The notes: a model not told the origin generated them from the sequence alone. 64,000 bases of DNA from Candidatus Limnocylindrales bacterium (GCA_035559535.1 DATMBG010000017.1:92375-156374), one strand, 5' to 3'. Positions 9,382 to 17,545 are shown, counted from the stretch's first letter. Numbers and translations are program-made.

Positions 9382-9630
9382 AATCTGATATAATTAATTT
9401 AACTCAATTTTTGATTAGGAACAACCCTTCTTTTTATAGGAAACCTTAAGCCAACCGGGGTTAGTTTAAAACCTATGGAGGGGGAATCGCTTTACCGTTT
9501 TTAATGAATAAAAAGGTATCCAAATCTGAAATTGACTATGGATGAATAAAGGCGGAGGGACCCAAGGGGAAAATTTTAAGCGTTCAAGTGGGAAATTAAG
9601 GCAAATTCCCTCGAATTGAGAGGTTCGACT

Positions 9631-9717
9631 TTACAGGATATTCTCTTCGAGAAAAAAGGCTGAAGGCACTTTAAGCGCCTGCCTTAAAACAACGGGTACT
9701 TCCTGTTTACAGTTCAT
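9631..9717 (-). CDS. Possible 28-residue ORF or gene relic
   Basis: A short frame (MNCKQEVPVVLRQALKVPSA...) starts 11 bases after a strong AGAAGGAGG ribosome site. After the TAA at 9631 the next frame continues with text ending LKFSPW, which loosely recalls a PilZ domain start, so this may be the remains of a longer gene broken by a frameshift. The rest of the 9382-9794 gap holds nothing else I can support. Confidence 0.3.
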   Translation of the reverse strand: MNCKQEVPVVLRQALKVPSAFFLEENIL

Positions 9718-9794
9718 GGTGAAACTTTCCTCCTTCTATAGACCACGAAACAGGTTTTTAGACTCGGAAAAAATAAGCCTGGAGATTCCTCTTT

Positions 9795-10034
9795 TTAGCA
9801 GATCCGGCATCTCCATGCCTTGAAGGTTTCTGGATTCCTCTTTTCGGTCCTCTTTCGCCCTTCTTTCCGAATCTGTAAGAGGGTATATCCATCCGATAGC
9901 AGGGCCGTAGAATCTTCTATGTTGACCGGATTGAAACCCATTTGGGTTATATAAAAGTTTATCCAATAATTTAAATCCTTCACGTAAAGTTCCACACGAT
10001 GATTATTAGCCATAGGTTGTTTATTCAAACCCAT
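9795..10034 (-). pseudogene. Truncated VOC/glyoxalase-fold protein
   Basis: 79-residue frame from ATG 10034. Residues 12-60 read HRVELYVKDLNYWINFYITQ and onward through GFNP and TALLSDGYTLLQIRK, the first beta-alpha-beta-beta module of a vicinal-oxygen-chelate protein (glyoxalase or bleomycin-resistance type). Full-length members have two such modules and about 115-130 residues; here the frame runs into a Lys/Arg/Glu-rich tail and stops. The metal-binding second half is absent, so the gene is probably broken. A short intact protein cannot be excluded. Confidence 0.45.
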
Positions 10035-10191
10035 CCTGGGTCTTCTTCTGACGATATTGGTTTAAGAGAAGCAGAAAACATCCACTTACCAATTGGTAAG
10101 GGTTAAATAACGTTTCTTCTGAGAATATCCTCAGGGCTTTCTTAAGGGCTGAGTTTTTGCCTATAAGAACTCCATCCCTCATGGGGTTCAA

Positions 10192-10443
10192 TTATTTAGA
10201 GCCCTCTGGGACGGTTGTAATTGCCTTCGGAACCGGCAGTTCTTTTCCTGTAACTGCCTCTGGAGAAATCTTAGGTTTAGATTTCAAGAAGCTTTCCATT
10301 TCCCGCTGAACATATTTACCCGTCACCAACCCAGAGTCCGCCACACTGTTCTGCCTAAAAGCTGGAGCCCGGATCAAAATCATACTTCCAACTATAGCCA
10401 TGGCAATTAGACAAATATTTATCAAAATATCTTTCATTTTCAT
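10192..10443 (-). CDS. Small exported protein with SFLKxKP motif
   Basis: 83 residues from ATG 10443, behind a GGAG ribosome site. The N-terminus (MKMKDILINICLIAMAIVGS) is a signal anchor or signal peptide. The rest is short and polar and contains SFLKSKPKISPE followed by KELPVPKAITTVPEGSK. This aligns with the C-terminal part of the next protein (SFLKPKPVTPPE, then KEFSLPQVIYQVP), so the two are paralogues. It lies about 150 bases downstream of that gene, on the same strand, and is probably expressed from the same sigma54 promoter. I recognise no known family; the location is probably periplasmic or inner-membrane anchored. Confidence 0.7.
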   Translation of the reverse strand: MKMKDILINICLIAMAIVGSMILIRAPAFRQNSVADSGLVTGKYVQREMESFLKSKPKISPEAVTGKELPVPKAITTVPEGSK

Positions 10444-10596
10444 AAGCTTTCTCCTGACCGGTGAAAGTCGGAAAGAGGGCGGGGATCTCCTGAATTTCTT
10501 TTTAAAATTTCCCTCTTTTCGATCTCACCTTTAGGATATAGGGTTTGGTAACGGTATGATATAGCCGTCGGTATAAGGACCTACTTCTTCGACTCT

Positions 10597-11043
10597 TTAA
10601 CGGGTATTCAGCCAGGGCCATTTATCTGCCCCATCCTGAAAGTAAGTTGGACCCTTGGGGTTGTTTGGAACCTGATAGATCACTTGAGGCAGAGAAAATT
10701 CTTTGGTCTCTATGGTTTCGGGTGGAGTGACGGGTTTAGGTTTCAAGAAGCTTCCCATTTCCGGAACCTGTTCGCCTCCCTTTTCGCCTATTCCCAAGAA
10801 CCGATCCCCTGTCATATTGGGATTTTCTCCCCTGGGGGATTGATAGATTGTACTCGGAGAAGGGGAAGGAGTTGTCGGCTTTGGTTTCAGGAAGCTTCCA
10901 AATTCCGTTACCACCTGTCCTCCCTTCTCCCCGACTCCCATAAACCGATCATCCTGTCCAAAAGCTAGGGAAGTGGTCAGGGTAATACCCACGGCCAGGA
11001 GGATTATCAGGATACTCTTTTGAAATAAGAGATGTGTTTTCAT
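10597..11043 (-). CDS. Exported repeat protein with two DRFxGxGEKGG...SFLKPKP modules
   Basis: 148 residues from ATG 11043, chosen because AAGGAGATCATC stands directly upstream; a longer frame starting at 11076 lacks a ribosome site. A Sec signal peptide (LIILLAVGITLTTSLAFG-Q) ends near residue 30. The mature protein has two tandem modules, DRFMGVGEKGG..VVTEFGSFLKPKP and DRFLGIGEKGG..VPEMGSFLKPKP, joined by Pro/Ser-rich linkers, then a tail ending KWPWLNTR. There is no Cys, metal motif or enzyme signature. It is the first gene behind a sigma54 promoter (11157-11172) and is presumably the main target of the activator encoded at 11410-12930. Function is unknown. Confidence 0.8.
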   Translation of the reverse strand: MKTHLLFQKSILIILLAVGITLTTSLAFGQDDRFMGVGEKGGQVVTEFGSFLKPKPTTPSPSPSTIYQSPRGENPNMTGDRFLGIGEKGGEQVPEMGSFLKPKPVTPPETIETKEFSLPQVIYQVPNNPKGPTYFQDGADKWPWLNTR

Positions 11044-11156
11044 GATGATCTCCTTTTGAAGAAGTAAAAGAAGCAAGTTTTTTTAAGACGACCCGGCGTT
11101 CTCCGGGTTTACTTGCCTCGGTTATAGATGCTATCGATTTGCTTACTTTTAATAAG

Positions 11157-11172
11157 AGCAATCCCCGTGCCA
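11157..11172 (-). promoter_or_regulatory. Sigma54 (-24/-12) promoter
   Basis: On the minus strand TGGCACG (11172-11166), four bases, then TTGCT (11161-11157) match the sigma54 consensus TGGCACR-N4-TTGCW with correct spacing. Transcription should begin near 11146, giving a leader of about 100 bases before the exported repeat protein at 11043. Confidence 0.85.
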
Positions 11173-11246
11173 GGGCTGCAAAAAATCATCCTTTATAAGT
11201 ATCTGTTTTTTAAAAGCTTATAAGATCCCTGGAAAAATCCTTTTTC

Positions 11247-11271
11247 TTTTGTCTCTCTTTTAGAGACAAAA
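11247..11271. promoter_or_regulatory. Palindromic activator site (UAS 1)
   Basis: Perfect 10-bp inverted repeat TTTTGTCTCT-N5-AGAGACAAAA, about 75-100 bases upstream of the sigma54 -24 element, the distance expected for an enhancer-binding protein. The adjacent Fis-type activator gene is the obvious candidate to bind it (inference). Confidence 0.65.
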
Positions 11272-11337
11272 ATTCAAAAGATTCTTTTAAGTATTTAAAT
11301 TAAGCGAGCTTAAATAAGTAAAATTTTTTTACCATTA

Positions 11338-11354
11338 GTCTCTTTCTTAAAGAC
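11338..11354. promoter_or_regulatory. Second, weaker activator site (UAS 2)
   Basis: GTCT-N9-AGAC shares the GTCTCT/AGAC half-site text with UAS 1 and lies about 85 bases further upstream. Paired upstream sites are usual for sigma54 activators. The match is imperfect, so this is a lower-confidence call. Confidence 0.4.
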
Positions 11355-11409
11355 AGCGAAGAGAAAGGAAACAAGGGCGGGGAGAATCGAAAAAGGTATA
11401 AAATAAGGT

Positions 11410-12930
11410 TTACTTGAATTGATTTAAATCCAGCCCATTCCTCGAAAGGAGCTTATAAAGGAAGGTTCGGTTAACCCCGGCCTTTTGGGAGGCTTCCGCG
11501 ATATTCCCCCGGGTTGATTGCAACAGGCGCCGCAAAAAGCTTTTTTCAATATCCCTCACAGCCAGTTGTCTGGCAGCTTCTTTGACCTCTTTGAGTTCTC
11601 TGTAGTTCTCTGGAATGGCCGGGTAGGGTCGCTTCAAAAAGCGCTGAGGTTGTTGAAGTTCCGGAGGAAGATCTTTTAACTTGATGGTTTCTCCTTTGGC
11701 TAAAACGATGGCCCTTTTAATAATGTTTTCCAATTCTCGAATATTCCCGGGATAATCGTATTCCAACAAGCGCTCTTGAGCGGCAGGTTCTATCTCCTGA
11801 ATCCGTCTGCGAAACTCCTTATTAAATTTCTTCATGAAGAAATTAATCAGTAACGGAATATCTCCTCGCCGCCCTCGCAAAGGAGGAAGTTCCAGTGTAA
11901 CCACATTAAGTCGGTAATAAAGGTCCTCACGGAAGGTCCCTTCCGCAATCATCCGTTTCAAATCTTTATGGGTTGCGGCTACAACACGCACATCGACGGT
12001 CAACAATTGGTTACTTCCTACCCTTTGGATTTCTCCAAATTGGAGGGCCCGAAGGAGCTTGGTCTGAAGGTTCAGGCTCATATCCCCGATTTCATCCAGG
12101 AACAGTGTTCCATGGTTAGCCGCCTCGAACTTTCCGATTCGGGTATAGGTAGCTCCTGTGAAGGATCCCCGTTCATGTCCAAAAAGCTCAGACTCCAGTA
12201 AGCTTTCAGGGATGGCCCCACAATTGACCGTAATAAAAGGATACTCGGATCGGGAACTACTATAATGAATGGCCCGGGCTATAAGCTCTTTTCCGGTTCC
12301 ACTTTCTCCATAAACAATAACCGGAACAGATGTTGGGGCAACCTGTTCGACCAGGTTCAGGATATTAACCAGCTTTTCATCGGTTCCTACGATACTGTTA
12401 AAAATCGAGCTTTCTTTAAGCTGCTGCCTGAGATAAATATTCTCTTCCGCCAATCGTTCTTTAATAGCCTTTATCTGATTGTAGACCTTTAAAAGTTCCA
12501 GGTGCTGCCGCTCAAAAATCTCTACGTTTCGGCGCAGTCGAAGACTTAAAAGCTTGAATATAGCCAGCATCAAAGGCGGATCATGGGCCAGAATTTCGTG
12601 GAAAGTATCGCAGGGTATTTGGAGAAGGAGGGTATCTTCCAGAGTTTGGGCCGATGCAGACCGCAATCCTCTATCCACAACGGCAATTTCACCGAGTACA
12701 TCTCCACGCTCCCCAATCATCAACTCGGCATCGTGATGGTAAACCCGAACTTTACCTCGAAAAATCACATAGACGGCATCCCCGGGACTATTCTCCTCAA
12801 ATACGGAGGTCTGCTCAGGAATAAAAACTTCCTTAGCGGCCAGGGCCAATCGGAGAGACTCTTCTTCTTTTAAAGCGGTAAAGAGATCAATACCCTGTAA
12901 AAATTCTTTTTTCTCTTGAAGAGATAACAT
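11410..12930 (-). CDS. Sigma54 activator with N-terminal cyclic-nucleotide-binding domain
   Basis: 506-residue enhancer-binding protein. Residues about 15-135 form a CRP-like cNMP-binding domain with a conserved phosphate-binding cassette (LGEIAVVDRGLRSASAQ, keeping GE and RSA). A coiled-coil linker follows, then the AAA+ domain: Walker A GESGTGKE (about 205-212), the sigma54-contact loop ELFGHERGSFTGA (GAFTGA variant with Ser), Walker B GTLFLDEIGD and FREDLYYRLNV with Arg fingers. A Fis-type HTH (NIAEASQKAGVNRTFLYKLL) ends the protein. It has no receiver domain, so activity is probably set by a cyclic nucleotide. It lies upstream of the sigma54-driven small exported genes and is divergent from sfsA. 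The family is known, but the cNMP-EBP pairing is uncommon. Confidence 0.92.
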   Translation of the reverse strand: MLSLQEKKEFLQGIDLFTALKEEESLRLALAAKEVFIPEQTSVFEENSPGDAVYVIFRGKVRVYHHDAELMIGERGDVLGEIAVVDRGLRSASAQTLEDTLLLQIPCDTFHEILAHDPPLMLAIFKLLSLRLRRNVEIFERQHLELLKVYNQIKAIKERLAEENIYLRQQLKESSIFNSIVGTDEKLVNILNLVEQVAPTSVPVIVYGESGTGKELIARAIHYSSSRSEYPFITVNCGAIPESLLESELFGHERGSFTGATYTRIGKFEAANHGTLFLDEIGDMSLNLQTKLLRALQFGEIQRVGSNQLLTVDVRVVAATHKDLKRMIAEGTFREDLYYRLNVVTLELPPLRGRRGDIPLLINFFMKKFNKEFRRRIQEIEPAAQERLLEYDYPGNIRELENIIKRAIVLAKGETIKLKDLPPELQQPQRFLKRPYPAIPENYRELKEVKEAARQLAVRDIEKSFLRRLLQSTRGNIAEASQKAGVNRTFLYKLLSRNGLDLNQFK

Positions 12931-13020
12931 ATAATGTTTTATTAACAGAAGTTTTGTTCATCGTCAAGGAAAATCCTTAACAATCCCTGAAAACCTTTAC
13001 CCATTTATTTACCTCCTTCT

Positions 13021-13845
13021 ATGCGGATTTCCAGGCCATTTTCAAGTCTTTTTCTTCCCCACCGTTACCCGGGTCCGCTTTTAAAAGGACGGTTTATCCG
13101 GCGACCTCATCGTTTTGCCGCCCAGGTCCAATTGGACCGGGTGGATCTCCTATCCCGGGCCGGGGAGTTAGGTCTTAATCCTTCTCTTTTAACCGGGCTG
13201 ACCCAGGAACCTGTCGTAACCCATGTACCCGACCCCGGACGACTTCTGGAATTACTTCAACCCGGCGTAGAAGTTTATGTAAGCCTGGCCGCCTTAACCT
13301 CTTCGAAGGAATCCTTACGAAACCGGAAAACCTTCTCTACACTTCTTCTGGTCCGGTCTTCAGATCCCCCTTATCCTCTGGTTTCTCTGGATACTCCCTC
13401 TGCTAATCGCCTCGCCGAGGCCATTTTGAGACACTCCCGGTTCTCCCCTATAGGAACCTCCTGGCAGTTCAAGCGAGAATACAAAATCGGAGAAAGTCGG
13501 CTGGATTTTTACCTTCATCAAGATAAGCATGAGTTATTTTTGGAAGTTAAATCGGTCTCCCTGGTAAAAAATCAAATCGCCCTGTTTCCAGATGCTCCTA
13601 CTTTGCGCGGAGTCCGGCACCTTCATGAATTAATCGACCTCAGGCGACAGGGAAAACAGGCAGCGGTTTTATTTGTAGCCCAGAGAGACGATCTCCTCTG
13701 CATTCGCCCCAATCGGGATACCGATCCCCGATTTGCCACCGTATTGAAAGAGGCTTATCAACAAGGGGTCCAGCTTTTCGGGGTCAAATTTAAAGTCTCT
13801 TTAGAGGGTTACTTCTATCAAGGGCCTGTTCCCGTTGAAATTTAA
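13021..13845 (+). CDS. sfsA: SfsA family protein (sugar fermentation stimulation homologue)
   Basis: 274 residues. From residue about 21 the protein follows SfsA: LLKGRFIRRPHRFAAQVQLD, then VVTHVPDPGRLLELLQPG, LVSLDTPSANRLAEAIL, ESRLDFYL, LFLEVKSVSLV and a C-terminal half ending in a nuclease-like fold. The acidic and Lys residues in the SRLDFYL...EVKSV region match a restriction-endonuclease-type metal site, so SfsA may be a nucleic-acid-binding or nuclease protein; the E. coli phenotype (maltose) gave the name. The first 20 residues are an extension and the true start could be slightly downstream. It is divergent from the sigma54 activator and lies 43 bases before the acid-sugar kinase gene. 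Confidence 0.9.
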   Translation: MRISRPFSSLFLPHRYPGPLLKGRFIRRPHRFAAQVQLDRVDLLSRAGELGLNPSLLTGLTQEPVVTHVPDPGRLLELLQPGVEVYVSLAALTSSKESLRNRKTFSTLLLVRSSDPPYPLVSLDTPSANRLAEAILRHSRFSPIGTSWQFKREYKIGESRLDFYLHQDKHELFLEVKSVSLVKNQIALFPDAPTLRGVRHLHELIDLRRQGKQAAVLFVAQRDDLLCIRPNRDTDPRFATVLKEAYQQGVQLFGVKFKVSLEGYFYQGPVPVEI

Positions 13846-13849
13846 AGGG

Positions 13850-13878
13850 TTGACACCGGCCAGATAACACGCTAAATT
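13850..13878 (+). promoter_or_regulatory. Sigma70-type promoter of the acid-sugar operon
   Basis: TTGACA (13850-13855), 17 bases, TAAATT (13873-13878). The next ATG is at 13889, so the expected transcript start (about 13885) leaves almost no leader; no Shine-Dalgarno sequence is visible before the ATG. Confidence 0.6.
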
Positions 13879-13888
13879 AGAGTCCAAC

Positions 13889-15316
13889 ATGGACTTACAA
13901 TTAAACCCTGAAAAAACCTTTGCCATCGTTGCCGATGATCTCACCGGGGCCAATGATACAGGAATTCAGTTTTTGAAGAAAGGACTCAAAACCTTAGTGA
14001 TTCTTGATCTGGAAATAGAGCCCGGGTTGATCAACGATATTCAGGTGGTGGTGTTGAATACCGATAGCCGTTTCCTGGCCCCCGAGCAGGCGTATGCCCA
14101 AACCAGGGCCATGGGTCTTGTTTTGAAAAATTTAAAGATTTCCCGAGTATATAAAAAAATAGACTCTACGCTACGGGGTCATATCGGAACCGAGATCGAC
14201 GCCCTCATGGAGATTTTAAACTTTAAAGTCTGTTTTCTGACCCCGGCTTTTCCGGTTTATGGGCGAACGGTTCAAAATGGAAGTCTCTATCTTGATGGAG
14301 TTCCCATCCATAAAACGGCGATAGCTTCAGATCCTACCTTTTATATGAAAAACGCCTTTATTCCGGATTTGCTGGTCCGACAGACCCGACGGAAGGTAGA
14401 GGTAATTCCTTTAGAAACCCTTCGCCAGGGGAAAGAGACTTTACTCCCAAACGTTCATCGGCTTATCCAGGACGGTACCGAGATTTTTGTCCTGGACGCT
14501 TTAGTCCAGGATGACCTGAAAATCGCAGCTCAGACCATCGCCAGGCTCTCCATGCCCGTTTTAATTTGCGGTTCCGCAGGATTGGCTGCCGAGATTCCGG
14601 AAGCATTTCATCTGGAGGGAACAGCGGGGAAGGAAAAAAAGAACGGAAGAAGGAAAGACGAGGAAAAAGAAAGAAGCTTTTTCCTCCCTTTCTCCGATTC
14701 TCCCCCTCGATTTTCTGTAGTGGGAATTTGTGGAAGTCTGAGCCCGGTGACCCGGGAACAGGTAGAGTATGCCGCAAGAAATTTGCAAATACCGGTTTTA
14801 GAAGCTTTATCAGATAAAATGGTGGATGAGCAAGAAAAGACAGGGGAGATTCAAAGGCTCGTTACCCGGGCCCTTTCCTACCTTATCCAGGGTAAAGATA
14901 TTTTAGTAACCACCGACAACTCCCGAAAAGAACTTCCGTCGGAGGTTTTTTTAAGGCATAGCCGTCAGGTAGCTCAGGCTTTAGGAGATCTGGCGGTGGA
15001 GCTACTTAACTCCACCCGCTGTAAAGTCCAGGAGATGGGACAAATTTCGGGTTTATTCTTAACCGGAGGAGATATTGCCTTGAGTGTGTGTCAGCATTTG
15101 GGAGCCAGGGGTATTTATCTGGTGGAGGAGGTATTACCGGGAATTCCCTCCGGCCGTTTAATCGGAGGAGATTCTGCAGGGTTAAACATTATTACGAAAG
15201 CAGGCGCTTTTGGTCATCCAGAAGCCATAGCCCGATGCATCGAATATTTAAAAACCAGGCATCAGGATACCGGCTTCAGAGGTCAGAAGGAAAATCTTCC
15301 GAATTCTGATTCCTGA
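13889..15316 (+). CDS. Four-carbon acid sugar kinase (DUF1537; D-threonate/D-erythronate kinase type)
   Basis: 475-residue kinase that phosphorylates a C4 acid sugar such as D-threonate or D-erythronate at O4 using ATP. The N-terminal substrate domain begins FAIVADDLTGANDTGIQF and contains VVLNTDSR and YKKIDSTLRGHIGTEIDALM; the C-terminal nucleotide domain has LFLTGGDIA and IPSGRLIGGDSAGLNIITKAGAFG. Between them, about residues 245-275, sits a low-complexity Lys/Glu/Arg stretch encoded by a purine-rich, partly palindromic sequence (14630-14710), unusual for the family. It is followed 22 bases later by a PdxA2-type dehydrogenase, the partner known for DUF1537 pathways. The specific sugar is not fixed by sequence. 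Confidence 0.88.
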   Translation: MDLQLNPEKTFAIVADDLTGANDTGIQFLKKGLKTLVILDLEIEPGLINDIQVVVLNTDSRFLAPEQAYAQTRAMGLVLKNLKISRVYKKIDSTLRGHIGTEIDALMEILNFKVCFLTPAFPVYGRTVQNGSLYLDGVPIHKTAIASDPTFYMKNAFIPDLLVRQTRRKVEVIPLETLRQGKETLLPNVHRLIQDGTEIFVLDALVQDDLKIAAQTIARLSMPVLICGSAGLAAEIPEAFHLEGTAGKEKKNGRRKDEEKERSFFLPFSDSPPRFSVVGICGSLSPVTREQVEYAARNLQIPVLEALSDKMVDEQEKTGEIQRLVTRALSYLIQGKDILVTTDNSRKELPSEVFLRHSRQVAQALGDLAVELLNSTRCKVQEMGQISGLFLTGGDIALSVCQHLGARGIYLVEEVLPGIPSGRLIGGDSAGLNIITKAGAFGHPEAIARCIEYLKTRHQDTGFRGQKENLPNSDS

Positions 15317-15338
15317 ATCCTGGATCCTGTTTTCTATC

Positions 15339-16370
15339 ATGTCAGAGAAACCAATTATCGGAATAACCATCGGAGACGTAGCAGGGGTCGGGCCCGAAGT
15401 GACGGCTAAAGTCCTTGCCCACAAGCAGGTTTATGAGATCTGTAAGCCCCTGGTTATCGGAGATGGTAAGATCATGAAAAAGGCCTGTGAAGTCACCGGG
15501 GTTCCGTTAACCATTCATTCCCTTCAACAACCGTCCGAAGCAAAGTTTGAGTATGGAACCATGGATGTCCTGGATCTGGATAATATAGATATGAGCCGAT
15601 TCGAGTACGGAAAAGTGAGTGCCATGGCAGGTAAAGCAGCCGGAGATTACATTATAAAAGCCGTCGATCTGGCTTTAGCCAGGCAAATAGATGCCATAGT
15701 GACCTGTCCCATCAATAAAGAAGCCTTGCAAGCTGGGGGATATAAATACGATGGGCATACCGAGTTTCTGGCCGATTTGACCCATACCAAAAATTATGCC
15801 ATGCTCCTGGTTAACGGTACTTTCCGGGTAGCCCATGTGTCCACCCATTGCTCCCTTCGAGAAGCCTGCGATCGGGTTAAAAAACCCAGGGTTTTAACGG
15901 TTATCCGATTACTCCACAATACCCTCCGGCAGCTTAAAATTGAATCTCCTAGAATTGGGGTTGCCGGGCTTAATCCCCATGCCGGGGAACATGGTTTATT
16001 CGGAGATGAAGAAATAAAGGAGATTACCCCGGCCATTGAGGAAGCGAGAAAAGAAGGTATTCAGGTGGTAGGTCCCCTTCCCCCGGATACCATCTTTACC
16101 CATTTACGGGGAAGGGTCTTTGATGGGGTGGTAGCCATGTACCACGATCAGGGACATATCCCCTCCAAAGTCCTGGGATTTGTCGTGGATCCGGAGACCG
16201 GAGAATGGATCGATATGAAAGGGGTAAATGTAACCATTGGACTTCCCATCATCCGGGTTTCAGTGGAACATGGAACGGCTTATGATAAGGCCGGAAAGGG
16301 AATCGCAAACCCCAATAGTTTACGGGAAGCCATCCAGGTTGCCGTCGAACTGGCAGGAGGGACGAGGTAG
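15339..16370 (+). CDS. pdxA2: PdxA2-type 4-phospho-threonate/erythronate dehydrogenase
   Basis: 343-residue NAD-dependent, metal-binding dehydrogenase of the PdxA family. Metal and substrate residues appear in CPINKEALQAGGYKYDGHTE, VAHVSTHCSLREAC and VAMYHDQGHIP, with the start PIIGITIGDVAGVGPEV typical of PdxA. Next to a DUF1537 kinase the expected role is oxidation and decarboxylation of 4-phospho-D-threonate (or the erythronate isomer) to dihydroxyacetone phosphate. A true pyridoxine-biosynthesis PdxA remains possible, but context favours the catabolic paralogue. Spacing to the kinase is 22 bases; a 98-base gap separates it from the dehydrogenase that follows. Confidence 0.88.
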   Translation: MSEKPIIGITIGDVAGVGPEVTAKVLAHKQVYEICKPLVIGDGKIMKKACEVTGVPLTIHSLQQPSEAKFEYGTMDVLDLDNIDMSRFEYGKVSAMAGKAAGDYIIKAVDLALARQIDAIVTCPINKEALQAGGYKYDGHTEFLADLTHTKNYAMLLVNGTFRVAHVSTHCSLREACDRVKKPRVLTVIRLLHNTLRQLKIESPRIGVAGLNPHAGEHGLFGDEEIKEITPAIEEARKEGIQVVGPLPPDTIFTHLRGRVFDGVVAMYHDQGHIPSKVLGFVVDPETGEWIDMKGVNVTIGLPIIRVSVEHGTAYDKAGKGIANPNSLREAIQVAVELAGGTR

Positions 16371-16468
16371 AAAATACCTTTAATTTAATTTGATCCGAAT
16401 AGAAAACGAAATAAAAAGAATCTGATTACAAATAAAACCAAAACTTCAAGGTATACAAAGGGGAAAGT

Positions 16469-17443
16469 ATGAATGACTCTGGCCCTTTCAAGGTTTTGTA
16501 TTTTAGTGTTACAAATCCCGAGTTGTATGAAGTCATCCGATCTCTGGCTCCAAAGGGATTTGAAGTAATAACTCTGGACCGGGGAGATGAACCCGAACGA
16601 TTAGAGAAACTCCAGGAAGCAGATTTTATTCTGGTAGCCGATTCGGCGATAACCAGGGTCCATATCCAGGCAGCCCCCCGTTTAAAGATGATTCAACATC
16701 AAGGGGTAGGCTATGAAAAAATTGATTTAGCCGCAGCGGCGGAAGCAGGGGTCGTGGTAGGAATAACTCCGGAGGGGACAACCATACCGGTTGCCGAGCA
16801 TACCATTCTCCTGATTCTGGCTCTTTATAGAAGGCTTCCCACAGCCCATCAATCCTTGTTGGAGGGAAAATGGCTCCAATGGGGATTACGGATGCAGTCC
16901 TTTGATTTGTACGGTAAGACCTTAGGGATTGTAGGAATGGGGCGGATCGGTCGGGCTGTTGCTTTCCGTGCAAAAAATTTTGGCGTGAATATCCTTTACT
17001 ACGATAAATACCTTCGATTAAACGCCGAGGAAGAGCGAGAGTTACAGGCCCGGTTTTGTTCCTTTGAAGAACTCCTATCGACTTCGGACATTGTGTCCCT
17101 TCATGTCCTCCTGAGTGAGGAAACCCATCACCTGATGGGACGGGATCAACTTAAATTGATGAAGAAATCGGCCGTGCTCATCAACACCTGTCGAGGTCAG
17201 GTGGTGGATGAATCCGCCCTTTATGAAGCCTTAAAAAACAGGTCTATTGCCGGAGCAGCACTGGATGTTTTCTATCAAGAACCCCCGGATCCCCAGAATC
17301 CCCTGTTCAAGCTCGATAACGTCGTTCTCACCCCCCACATCGCAGCTGGAACCCTCGATGGGTTTAAAACCAAAATCCAGGCGGCCTTTGCCAACATGGT
17401 TCGATTTGTGGAAGGGAAACCTATTTTAAACCGGGTTAAGTAG
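16469..17443 (+). CDS. D-2-hydroxyacid dehydrogenase (SerA/phosphoglycerate dehydrogenase-like)
   Basis: 324-residue NAD-dependent 2-hydroxyacid dehydrogenase. It has the Rossmann motif GMGRIGRAVAFRAKNFG and catalytic residues in NTCRGQVVDESALYEAL (Arg), the following DVFYQEPP (Glu) and LTPHIAAGTLDG (His). There is no ACT domain, so it resembles GyaR/LdhA/short SerA enzymes. A GGGGAAAG ribosome site precedes ATG 16469. Position after the acid-sugar kinase and PdxA2 suggests it feeds or drains the same pathway, for example by oxidising a D-hydroxyacid intermediate (inference). Confidence 0.88.
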   Translation: MNDSGPFKVLYFSVTNPELYEVIRSLAPKGFEVITLDRGDEPERLEKLQEADFILVADSAITRVHIQAAPRLKMIQHQGVGYEKIDLAAAAEAGVVVGITPEGTTIPVAEHTILLILALYRRLPTAHQSLLEGKWLQWGLRMQSFDLYGKTLGIVGMGRIGRAVAFRAKNFGVNILYYDKYLRLNAEEERELQARFCSFEELLSTSDIVSLHVLLSEETHHLMGRDQLKLMKKSAVLINTCRGQVVDESALYEALKNRSIAGAALDVFYQEPPDPQNPLFKLDNVVLTPHIAAGTLDGFKTKIQAAFANMVRFVEGKPILNRVK

Positions 17444-17456
17444 AAAAAATAAAAGA

Positions 17457-17534
17457 CTAAAGGGCAAAGGCGAAAGTAGGTTAAGCGTCCGCGCTTGATA
17501 GAAGGGTGTTTTTCCTTTCGCTTTTGCCCTTTAG
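17457..17534. repeat. Inverted repeat with 20-bp arms upstream of glgB
   Basis: CTAAAGGGCAAAGGCGAAAG (17457-17476) pairs with 17515-17534 with one mismatch across a 38-base loop. It follows the dehydrogenase stop and may end transcription or stabilise RNA. The text resembles the AAAGGCAAAAGGTAAA inverted repeat at 44589-44660. Confidence 0.6.
17473..17498. repeat. Left copy of inverted repeat flanking glgB
   Basis: AAAGTAGGTTAAGCGTCC plus eight bases matches, in reverse orientation, 19477-19502 with 24 of 26 bases identical. The two copies bracket the glgB gene exactly. Confidence 0.7.
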
Positions 17535-17545
17535 CCTTAAAGAAT

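Noticed and set aside
17495..17545. TTG start giving a longer GlgB
   Set aside because: The TTG lies within a dispersed inverted repeat and the added residues do not match GlgB N-termini; GTG 17546 fits better.
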